A stretch of 14,715 nucleotides of DNA, taken from contig JAYTMY010000231.1 of NCBI GenBank assembly GCA_043748535.1, positions 1 through 14,715 of the forward strand, read 5' to 3'. Under the pieces are notes generated by a model that saw only the letters and a list, made by a program, of their open reading frames with translations, did no database searches and was not told where the DNA came from. Each line of letters starts with the position of its first letter. Within the stretch, counting starts at the first letter, position 1. Source of the DNA: CAMCSH01 sp043748535 (GTDB lineage Bacteria; Verrucomicrobiota; Lentisphaeria; Lentisphaerales; Lentisphaeraceae). Below are positions 1-6,999 of this stretch, piece by piece. A program made the translations under genes and the position numbers.

Positions 1-50
1 CTTTCGACGAGCTGCCTCGCGCCCTTCCACGCATTCCACCCCAAGCTACT

Positions 51-581
51 TTATCCTGATCTCTCAACCAGGGGGATGGGGATCACGGGGGGCTTACCGT
101 CGAAGGGGGTCATGTGCCCTCGGTCCCAGATGTGCTGTCCTCTGGGGTTGCTGTAGGAGCGCTGCTCGGTAATCGCCAGTCCATGGAGGGAAAGCTCAGT
201 ATCGCCCCAGAAGGTCGGCTCGCGTTTGATGTCCTTGTGTAGAGTCAGTGCGTCGCGAGTCAGCTTGTAGGAGCTCCAACGTGGCGCCAGTACCCGGTCG
301 TCGTAGTCGACCTCAAAGCCGCTGTATTTCCGGATGAGGGTGTGCTTGTTGTCGTCAAAGTCGCACTGAGGGTGACCGAATGGTTCCATCGGCTCTGGAG
401 ATGATTGATCATCTGCCTTCTCCGGCCAAACTGACTGCACTTGTTGAACTGCTGCGAGTTTTGTAGGTGCCGACTTCGGTGCATCCCTGCGATCATTCTG
501 CCCACGCCAGAACACCATGGCAAAACCGACGGCCACGAGAACAAGCACGACAGCCCAGAACAGCAACCACTTCGGTTTCAT
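51..581 (-). CDS. Membrane-anchored DNA/RNA non-specific endonuclease (NUC/EndoG family), C-terminally truncated
   Basis: The 176-residue product has an N-terminal hydrophobic anchor (about residues 5-25) with no obvious cleavage site, a linker, and the first half of a NUC-type (Serratia nuclease / EndoG) domain: a GFEVDYDDR..APRWSSYKLT strand region at about 88-108 and the catalytic motif DRGHM at 153-157, where His156 would be the general base. The family then needs a downstream Asn that binds the metal; here the protein stops 20 residues after the motif. Shifting frame at the nearby run of six C does not help, because both other frames stop within about a dozen codons. It is therefore probably inactive or decayed, unless a partner completes the fold. 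The start at 581 is chosen over a longer reading that would overlap the Hsp70-like gene, because AGGAG lies 7 bases upstream. It is last in the operon, 46 bases after the Hsp70-like gene, a typical effector position. Confidence 0.7.
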   Translation of the reverse strand: MKPKWLLFWAVVLVLVAVGFAMVFWRGQNDRRDAPKSAPTKLAAVQQVQSVWPEKADDQSSPEPMEPFGHPQCDFDDNKHTLIRKYSGFEVDYDDRVLAPRWSSYKLTRDALTLHKDIKREPTFWGDTELSLHGLAITEQRSYSNPRGQHIWDRGHMTPFDGKPPVIPIPLVERSG

Positions 582-588
582 TCCAAAT

Positions 589-593
589 CTCCT
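589..593 (-). promoter_or_regulatory. Ribosome binding site fixing the nuclease start
   Basis: AGGAG on the minus strand with a 7-base spacer to the ATG at 581. It decides against the longer in-frame reading that begins at 755 inside the upstream gene; the 58 extra residues look like antisense-type filler (Ser/Pro/Arg/Trp rich) and precede a clean membrane anchor. Confidence 0.7.
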
Positions 594-627
594 GGATGCA
601 AAGCCCACGTTAGGCCTTCTCCATTCC

Positions 628-2982
628 TCAGCTCGGAGCCAGTTCTTCGAGTTCAAGAAGTGCCAACAGCGCGAGGCCGCGAGCTTTGGCATAGGGACTT
701 GCACTGGCGTGTCGCTGCAGCTTGAGCAGATGCTGCTCGGCGGCGAAGGAGTCATCTTCCACGATGGCGGCTACAATGCCTCTGAAAGCGAGGGTGTCGG
801 GGTCAGCAGAGGGGAACTCAGGGTTGCTAAGCAGATCCTTGAGACGAAGTCCGGCGTCCTTGCTGATGGGCCAGGTGTCAGCCAGCTGCCGAGCTTCGGC
901 GAGCAGACCCTCCGGCAGCTTGAGTCGCTGCAGGCGCTGCAAGCGTGACTGGATCGCAACGTGTGGGAAGTATTCGCCGAAGCGCTGGCTGCTAGCAAGT
1001 GAGCAAAGACGTTTAAGCGAATCGACATCCTCAATGCGGTCATGAAATTCAAGTGCTTTTTGGGCGACGATTTTGAGTGCCGGATCTTGTTGCAAGGGCT
1101 GCTCGAGAGGCAGCCAATCGAGCGCGAAAATGCGGGTTTGAACTTGGATTTCTGCATCCTGGCTGAGTTCGGTGAGAGCCGAAACGGCGAGGATGCCGCG
1201 AAGATGCTGCCAGGCCTCATGCCGGAAGGAGGCATCGGGGTGACTGCAGGAGACCTTGGCCAGAGCGTGCAGCAGAGAGGCTTCTGGGTCGCGATCCGCA
1301 GCTGCGGCAAGATGAGCCAGAGCTTCGTCCCGGCCGCTTTCGCCGCGGCCGAATAGGATGGCGGCGAAATCCTTAAGGGCGGGGATGAAGCCCAAAACGC
1401 AGGCATCGCGGAAGGCTCGGTCGGAACGTTCGGAGGCCTTGGCGATCTTGAGTTCGGGGAGCAGGAAGAGGTAGCCCATGCGCCAGGCGGCAAAGGCGGA
1501 GCAAGCCGCGGGATCATCTTTTTGCCGCCCCTCTTGCGAAAGCTCGTGAATGAGATTGTAGAGATGAAGCGATCGTTTGGGGTCGCGAGGGACGAGCTTG
1601 CCGCTCTCGAGCAGGCGGGCGTGGAGCTCGGTGATGTCGCGGGTGACGCTGGGCGAGGCGCAGCCGTTCTCGGCGATCCGGCGGATCGATTCAACTGCGT
1701 CCTCCCGCCAAGTGCCGGCACGGGCGGATTCGAGCGCGTCGGCAAGTTCCTTGCAGTCGTCCGGCGCGCCGTTGCGGCGAGACCAGGCCCAGAGGGCGCC
1801 GACGAGGGCGCTGAGGTCGCCGCGCTTGAAGCGCTGATGCAGCAGTTCGGCGGGATCTCGCGGTTGGTCGCGGATCTCGGCGCGAGTGATCTTCACAGGC
1901 AAAGTCTCACCGAGGCCGAGCTGTCCGGCCCAGGCGGCGCCGCGGCCGACCATGCTGCCGACATCGTGGCTGCGCAGTACCGGCAGGCCGCTGGCTGCCT
2001 GGATCTCCTCCTCCAGGCCGAGCAGACGCGAGGAGCCGCCAGCCAATGCGATGGCCTCGATCTTGAGCTGTGCCTTGTCAGCCTTTAGCAAAAGCTCTCG
2101 CAGGCAGTTCACGGCAGCGGTGATGCGGGGTTTGACGATGCCGGCGAGGCCGGAACGGTCGAGGGCGAAGGTGGCGCGGTTGCCAGATTCGTCGGTGAAG
2201 CTCCAGGAAACCTCGGGACGCTGGCTCAGCAGCTCTTTGACCTTGCGTGCGGCCTGACGGGCGGACTGGGGGCAGATTCCCTCGTCGTCGTCATTCTGGC
2301 GGAGTCGCAACTTGAGCTTGCCGAGGAAGTGCAGCACCAGATCTTGGTCCAGGTCTTCGCCGCCGAGGGCGGCATCGCCGCCAGGCAAGTCGGAATCGAT
2401 CTGCCAAGGGCTGGAATCGTCGCTGCGGCGCAGTACGGCCAGATCGAGAGTGCCGCCACCCCAGTCGAAGACGAGCAGTGAACGGAAGCCAGTCAGGCGC
2501 TCGCCGAACTCCCGGGTGTAGGCGAGGCCGGCGGCGACGGGCTCGGACAGGAGCTGGACCTCTTCGAATCCTGCCATCAAGGCGGCGCGCACCAGAGCTT
2601 GCCGCCGGGTCAGGGAAAAGAGCGTCGGGGTGGTGAAGACCAGCCGGGATGCTTTGCTTTCCTGCGGCAGGCGCAGCCTCAGGTCGGCGAAATAATCGGC
2701 GGCGAGGCCTTCTACTGGCCAGTCCTCGCCGTTGAGGCGGATCTTTTCCTCTGCGCCGAGCAGTCGCTTGAGTTCGCGCAGATATCCGGAAGGATGGAGC
2801 GTGCGACGGTCTTCGGCGTTGTCGCCGAAATATAGCTCGCGCTCGGCGACGCTGATCACAGAGGGCTGTTCGGCTCCTTCGCGCCCGAGTTTCAGCAGCT
2901 CGGGGCGTTCCTGATTTTCCCGGAAAAGGCTAATCAGGGTCTTTGTGGTGCCGAAGTCGATGCCGATGGATGTGCGGGACAT
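628..2982 (-). CDS. Hsp70-like ATPase with helical C-terminal domain
   Basis: 784 residues. The first ~360 form an actin-like Hsp70 nucleotide-binding domain: phosphate-1 motif GIDFGTTKT at 7-15, connect region SEPVAAGLAY at 146-155, phosphate-2 motif VFDWGGGTLDLAVL at 171-184, GGEDLDQDLV at 207-216 and the adenosine motif ALAGGSSRLLGL at 312-323. The usual interdomain linker and beta substrate-binding domain of DnaK are not visible. Residues 365-784 are instead leucine/alanine-rich helices, with a stretch around 520-600 resembling degenerate Sel1/TPR helices. It is thus an Hsp70-type ATPase with a replaced client module rather than a housekeeping DnaK. AGGA lies 9 bases before the start. It sits 36 bases downstream of the Sel1/FGE-like gene, and the first gene of the operon encodes a possible GrpE-like partner. 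ATPase activity is likely from the motifs; the client is unknown. Confidence 0.9.
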   Translation of the reverse strand: MSRTSIGIDFGTTKTLISLFRENQERPELLKLGREGAEQPSVISVAERELYFGDNAEDRRTLHPSGYLRELKRLLGAEEKIRLNGEDWPVEGLAADYFADLRLRLPQESKASRLVFTTPTLFSLTRRQALVRAALMAGFEEVQLLSEPVAAGLAYTREFGERLTGFRSLLVFDWGGGTLDLAVLRRSDDSSPWQIDSDLPGGDAALGGEDLDQDLVLHFLGKLKLRLRQNDDDEGICPQSARQAARKVKELLSQRPEVSWSFTDESGNRATFALDRSGLAGIVKPRITAAVNCLRELLLKADKAQLKIEAIALAGGSSRLLGLEEEIQAASGLPVLRSHDVGSMVGRGAAWAGQLGLGETLPVKITRAEIRDQPRDPAELLHQRFKRGDLSALVGALWAWSRRNGAPDDCKELADALESARAGTWREDAVESIRRIAENGCASPSVTRDITELHARLLESGKLVPRDPKRSLHLYNLIHELSQEGRQKDDPAACSAFAAWRMGYLFLLPELKIAKASERSDRAFRDACVLGFIPALKDFAAILFGRGESGRDEALAHLAAAADRDPEASLLHALAKVSCSHPDASFRHEAWQHLRGILAVSALTELSQDAEIQVQTRIFALDWLPLEQPLQQDPALKIVAQKALEFHDRIEDVDSLKRLCSLASSQRFGEYFPHVAIQSRLQRLQRLKLPEGLLAEARQLADTWPISKDAGLRLKDLLSNPEFPSADPDTLAFRGIVAAIVEDDSFAAEQHLLKLQRHASASPYAKARGLALLALLELEELAPS

Positions 2983-3018
2983 GAGAGGGATTCCTGTGAG
3001 TGTGGATTGTAGGGATGT

Positions 3019-5532
3019 TCAACGTGGAAGAGTTTTGAGCCGCTCTTGCGCGGATGAGATGCCTTGTGCAGCGGCTTTTTCGTACCAAGCACGCGCTTGG
3101 ACATAGTCTTGCGTTACTCCTTGGCCGTTCTCATACAAGGTGCCGAGATTGTATTGCGCCCAAGCGTAACCCTGCGAGGCAGCTTTTTCGTACCAAATTC
3201 GCGCTTGGCCGAAGTCTAGCGTCACTCCGCGGCCTAAATTATATAGTAAGCCGAGTTGAGTTTGCGCATCGGCGCTGCCCTGCGATGCGGCTTTTTCGTA
3301 CCAGCCCCGTGCTTGATCGTAGTTCCGCATCACTCCTTGGCCATTGTCATACAAGGTGCCGAGTTTGTATTGTGCCAGAGCACGGCCCTGTGCGGCAGAT
3401 TTTTCATACCAACGCCGCGCTTGAATGAAGTCTTGGTCCACTCCCTGCCCATTTTCATAGAGGAGGCCGAGATTGCATTGTGACTTGGCATGTCCCTGTG
3501 CGGCGGCTTTTTCATACCAAAGTCGCGCTTGTCTGTAGTCTTGCGCCACTCCTTGCCCATTGTGATAAAGGAACCCAAGATAATTTTGGGCATCGGCATT
3601 TCCCTGCGCTGCAGCTTTTTCATACCAAGCCCGCGCTTGGACATAGTCTTGCGCTACTCCTAGACCCCAGTCATAAAGAATGCCGAGATTCAATTGCGCC
3701 CATGCATTGCCCTGAGCGCCTGCCTTTTCATACCAGGCCCTTGCTTGGCCATAGTCCTGTGTCACACCTTGGCCGATGTGATACAAGGCGCCGAGATTGT
3801 ATTGCGCCAGATCATCTCCCTGGGCAGCAGCTTTTTCAAACCAGGCCCGCGCTTGGCCGTAATCCTGTGTCACACCTTGCCCGTATTCATAAAGAATGCC
3901 GAGATTGCTTTGTGCGAGGGCATTACCCTGCGCTGCGGCTTTCTCGTACCAGGCCCTTGCTTGGCCATAGTCCTGTGTCACCCCTTGGCCGTTGTGATAC
4001 AAAATACCAAGGCCAGTTTGTGCATTGGCATTCCCTTGGGCTGCAGCTTTTTCAAACCAGGCCCGCGCTTGGGCAAAGTCCTGCGCCACTCCAAGCCCTA
4101 TGCCGAGACCAGTCTGCGCATCGGCGTTGCCTTGTGCGGCAGCTTTTTCGTACCAAGCCCGCGCCATGGCATAATCCTGCATTTTGAAAGAGCTGTCGCC
4201 TAGGTCGGCAAAGGCTTGCATCTCAGCTTTATGGTTTTGCCGCTGCTTGTAAAAGAATCCCATGGACAAGGCAAGTAAGAGAACGATCACTGCCCCCCAG
4301 GCAAGTCGGAGCTTGATTGCGGCGCGCTGGCGATTAGCCGCCAGGGTTTGCCATTCCTGTTGGCGCAGACTATCGAACTGCGGGTCGTTATGAACAGGAG
4401 CGATGACCAGGCGGATTGCAGTGAGACCGGTGTCTTCGTCTTCGCCTACATTGGCGACACGGCGGCGCCCCTCAAGTCTCCACTCGAAGGAAGGCGGCTG
4501 GTTCTTGGCGGCAATGCGTTCCTTTCGGTGCTTGAACCAGAGTGCCGTTTCGACGATGCCGATCACTAGGATTACCCAAGGCCAAGAAAGAAACAACTGC
4601 AACACCAGCCAGGTGCCAACGATGCGTTTTCTCAGGGCTTCATTTTTCGGCGTGACGAGGAACAGGGCGAGCGAGCCTACAAACAAGGTGATCAAAAAAT
4701 TGCCTACATGATTGCCGGAAGTCTCGCTCGGGGGCTGCATGCCTGCAGCATAAGCACAAGCCAAAGCCAAGTAGATGGCGACAAATGGAGTCGCGAGAAT
4801 GGCAAGGATGCGGGGATAGGACAACCAACTTTTTGCTTCAGTGGCTGCATCGGGCGTCACTGGAAGCAAGTCTGCATGAACGGCGGTGGCGCAGGCAAAT
4901 TCTGCTTCGCTGGGCAAGCGAAACTCGTAGCCTGCCGGGATCTCGTAAGCATCTTTATCGTTGCGGGATTCGAGCTCAATAAAGAGCTTTTGAACATCTT
5001 GCCAACTTGCGCCGGTGACAGGCTTGTCAGCTTCAGCATCTTGTGGTGCTGGTTGCTGCTGAATCAGTGACCAGAGTTTATTGTCAATCGCTGTTTGACC
5101 TAGCCAAAAAGAATAACGAGGGAGCGAACTCCTTGCAGCGACTGGGCAAGGGAGAAAGTTGTAGCCGTGAAGAATTTTGGATTTAGCAAAATTCTTGCCT
5201 TCCCGAAGGGAAGCTTCAGCAGCATGTTGTTCACTCTCAGCTTGGCGCATCTGTTCCTGCTTGAGTGCTTCATCCTGAAGGCGTCGTTGCCGTTCCGCTT
5301 CAGCTTTAGTTCTGTACCGCTCCTCTTCACTGCGTTTTGCCTCGTTGGCGAGACGCTCTTTCTCGATTTGTTTGCGGGCCTCTTCCTGAAATTGGCGTTG
5401 GCGCTCAGCTTCAGCCTCGGCTTGGTGGCGGATTTTATCGCGGTGAGCATCAAGCCGTAAAACTGCAGGCTGATACCCTGCGGCAGCGGCCTGTTCGAGT
5501 TTTTGGAGGGCGGTGGGGGAGGAGATATACAT
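3019..5532 (-). CDS. Coiled-coil membrane protein with degenerate FGE-like domain and C-terminal Sel1 repeats
   Basis: 837 residues. In order: an N-terminal module (MYISSPTALQKLEQAAA, 1-17, continuing to about 31) shared with the upstream gene; a charged coiled coil (about 31-115); a segment like the front of formylglycine-generating-enzyme/sulfatase-modifying domains (about 139-216: FWLGQTAIDNKLW, then PVTGASWQDVQ and FRLPSEAEF); three hydrophobic helices (about 241-264, 276-294, 306-334); a short soluble part (349-380) ending AIRLVIAP like the end of FGE domains (GFRLV); a fourth helix (409-427); then Sel1 repeats from 457 to the C-terminus (one 32-residue, nine 36-residue, one terminal partial). 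No FGE active-site cysteines are seen, so a binding or scaffold role is more likely than catalysis. Four membrane spans would leave the coiled coil and the Sel1 array on the same side. The ribosome binding site is weak; the start is fixed by alignment with the paralog. Confidence 0.85.
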   Translation of the reverse strand: MYISSPTALQKLEQAAAAGYQPAVLRLDAHRDKIRHQAEAEAERQRQFQEEARKQIEKERLANEAKRSEEERYRTKAEAERQRRLQDEALKQEQMRQAESEQHAAEASLREGKNFAKSKILHGYNFLPCPVAARSSLPRYSFWLGQTAIDNKLWSLIQQQPAPQDAEADKPVTGASWQDVQKLFIELESRNDKDAYEIPAGYEFRLPSEAEFACATAVHADLLPVTPDAATEAKSWLSYPRILAILATPFVAIYLALACAYAAGMQPPSETSGNHVGNFLITLFVGSLALFLVTPKNEALRKRIVGTWLVLQLFLSWPWVILVIGIVETALWFKHRKERIAAKNQPPSFEWRLEGRRRVANVGEDEDTGLTAIRLVIAPVHNDPQFDSLRQQEWQTLAANRQRAAIKLRLAWGAVIVLLLALSMGFFYKQRQNHKAEMQAFADLGDSSFKMQDYAMARAWYEKAAAQGNADAQTGLGIGLGVAQDFAQARAWFEKAAAQGNANAQTGLGILYHNGQGVTQDYGQARAWYEKAAAQGNALAQSNLGILYEYGQGVTQDYGQARAWFEKAAAQGDDLAQYNLGALYHIGQGVTQDYGQARAWYEKAGAQGNAWAQLNLGILYDWGLGVAQDYVQARAWYEKAAAQGNADAQNYLGFLYHNGQGVAQDYRQARLWYEKAAAQGHAKSQCNLGLLYENGQGVDQDFIQARRWYEKSAAQGRALAQYKLGTLYDNGQGVMRNYDQARGWYEKAASQGSADAQTQLGLLYNLGRGVTLDFGQARIWYEKAASQGYAWAQYNLGTLYENGQGVTQDYVQARAWYEKAAAQGISSAQERLKTLPR
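3022..4164 (-). repeat. Sel1 repeat array: tandem 108-bp coding units
   Basis: Eleven consecutive units with the protein consensus QARAWYEKAAAQGNA-AQ, then NLGILY-NGQGVTQDY. The first unit (in reading direction) lacks four residues, LYxN before GxGV; the next nine are exactly 36 residues; the last is cut to 25 and ends KTLPR. Adjacent units are similar enough at DNA level (for example recurring ttttcataccaagcccgcgcttgg-like blocks on the plus strand, with small variations) that copy number could change by recombination. The variable positions (N/H/D/E/W after LY; residues after AQG) differ between units, so the array is diversified rather than freshly duplicated. Confidence 0.9.
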
Positions 5533-5580
5533 GATGATTTAGTGCCTGCAGTCTTGGTCTTGATTGATTCTGGTTGCTAG

Positions 5581-6999
5581 TCAACGCGGTAGGTTCTGGA
5601 GATTTTTCTTGGCTAAACTGTTTCCTTGAGCCGCAGCTAATTCGTACCAAGTTCTTGCTTGTTTGTGATCCTGCTTTACGCCAAGCCCAAATTCATGTAA
5701 AACACCTAAATTATTTTGTGCTTCTGAATTGCCATGAATTTCGGATTTTTTATACCATAAAATTGATTCACAATAGTCATGTTTGACTAAGGAGTAATAA
5801 TTTCCGATATTCATTAGCATCTCTGGATCCTTAGGTTGACTCAGGAATTTAGCAGTGACGCCTCCTAGATATCTGCCGAGCAAAAATGCTCCAAACCCAG
5901 CACCTGCTGAATTTCTTATCTGCAGATGATCAATAGCTGCAAAAATTAGCATAGTGAAGCCGCACAATCCGCCGCACAGTTCGCCAATTAACTCGCCTCT
6001 TGAAGCTAGCTTTATCATTTTATCTAAAGTTAATTTTGCTTGTTCTTCGTTATCAGGTTGTCGAGCAAGTCTCAATAGGGCTTCCTGCTCCTTAATTATA
6101 CGGTCTTTCTTGCTTTGATCTTCGGCTGAAATTTTAAGATATTTAATCTCAGACTCAGGTGATATATTATGAGGATGAGGGAGTGATTTTAAATATATAA
6201 AAGCTTGTAAATTTCCATGCAATATTGATTTTTTATACCAATTATGAGCGTGTTTTAAATTAATGCGAACTCCGTGAAGTCCATAATGATAAATAAGACC
6301 AATGTCACATTCAATTTTGTCATCAATATGAGGCTCACAAAAAAGGACAATTGAAACTCCTAAAAATCCGAATAAAACTGATAACATAATCCAGAATATT
6401 ATATTAGATGAGAATTCAATATCAAATAATGCAAATAATGCAAATAATGGAATAATAAATCCTGCGATAAATCCAGGTGTACGAAAACGACCAGTACGAC
6501 TTAGGATTTTTTTCGCTTGTAGTGTTTCTGCCACCATGAGGTCAATCTGTGACTGTTTGCGGGCTTCCTCTTGCATCAGGCACTGTTTCTCTGCTTCGAT
6601 TTCAGCCCGTTGCCGTTCTTGTTCTTTACGATTGGCCTCAACTTCTAGGCGTTCCCTCTCCGCCTGTTTGCGGACTTGTTCCTGAAGTAGCCGTTGCTGC
6701 GCCGCTTCCGCCTCTGCACGTAGTCGTTCTTGTTCCTTGCGTCCGGTTTCCTCTTCCTGCCGTTCTCTCTCCGTCTGTTGGCGAGCCTCCTCTTCGCGCC
6801 GTTTGGCTTCAGCGGCCAGGCGTTTCTTTTCAGCTTGTTGTCGAGCCTCTTCTTGCAATTGACATTGACGCTCTGCTTCAACTTCCGCTCTGTGCTGTTC
6901 CTCCATGCGATGCGCAACAATGCGCAAGCCGGCAGGCTGATAGCCTACGGCAGCGGCCTGCTCGAGTTTCCTGAGGGCAGTGGGAGATGAGATGATCAT
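5581..6999 (-). CDS. Coiled-coil membrane protein with Sel1 repeats, paralogous at the N-terminus to the next gene
   Basis: 472 residues. The N-terminal module MIISSPTALRKLEQAAA closely matches that of the following gene, which supports the ATG at 6999 rather than the longer reading from 7173. That ATG overlaps the stop of the upstream GTPase gene as ATGA, implying translational coupling. A long Arg/Glu/Gln coiled coil follows (about 34-160), then two hydrophobic spans (about 172-192 and 200-222), a lone Sel1-like repeat (about 227-265), another hydrophobic pair rich in Gly (about 345-395), and C-terminal Sel1 repeats ending LQNLPR, like the KTLPR end of its neighbour. The DNA encoding everything after the coiled coil is strikingly AT-rich compared with the first ~500 bases and with all flanking genes, which suggests a chimaera. 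The function is unknown; a membrane scaffold for the adjacent GTPases is an inference. Confidence 0.82.
   Translation of the reverse strand: MIISSPTALRKLEQAAAVGYQPAGLRIVAHRMEEQHRAEVEAERQCQLQEEARQQAEKKRLAAEAKRREEEARQQTERERQEEETGRKEQERLRAEAEAAQQRLLQEQVRKQAERERLEVEANRKEQERQRAEIEAEKQCLMQEEARKQSQIDLMVAETLQAKKILSRTGRFRTPGFIAGFIIPLFALFALFDIEFSSNIIFWIMLSVLFGFLGVSIVLFCEPHIDDKIECDIGLIYHYGLHGVRINLKHAHNWYKKSILHGNLQAFIYLKSLPHPHNISPESEIKYLKISAEDQSKKDRIIKEQEALLRLARQPDNEEQAKLTLDKMIKLASRGELIGELCGGLCGFTMLIFAAIDHLQIRNSAGAGFGAFLLGRYLGGVTAKFLSQPKDPEMLMNIGNYYSLVKHDYCESILWYKKSEIHGNSEAQNNLGVLHEFGLGVKQDHKQARTWYELAAAQGNSLAKKNLQNLPR
6423..6449 (-). repeat. Three perfect tandem 9-bp repeats inside a membrane-span coding region
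   Basis: The plus strand reads caaataatg three times without a mismatch. On the coding strand this gives LFALFALF within the first predicted membrane span of the Sel1 protein. Because the unit is three codons, gain or loss of a copy would lengthen or shorten the helix without breaking the frame. Confidence 0.85.

Noticed and set aside
582..755. 58-residue N-terminal extension of the nuclease
   Set aside because: It lies inside the Hsp70-like gene, and a strong Shine-Dalgarno sequence precedes the internal ATG followed by a membrane anchor.
771..1745. A 324-codon minus-strand frame overlapping the Hsp70-like gene
   Set aside because: Same strand but another frame of a well-supported gene; the product is Ser/Pro/Arg-rich with no motif and no ribosome binding site that I could see.
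3022..4164. Regular direct repeats that could suggest a CRISPR array
   Set aside because: The 108-bp period is continuous in-frame coding sequence with similarity across the whole unit, with no alternating constant repeats and unique spacers.
3480..4187. A repetitive 235-codon plus-strand frame
   Set aside because: Its periodicity is just the antisense image of the 108-bp Sel1 units.
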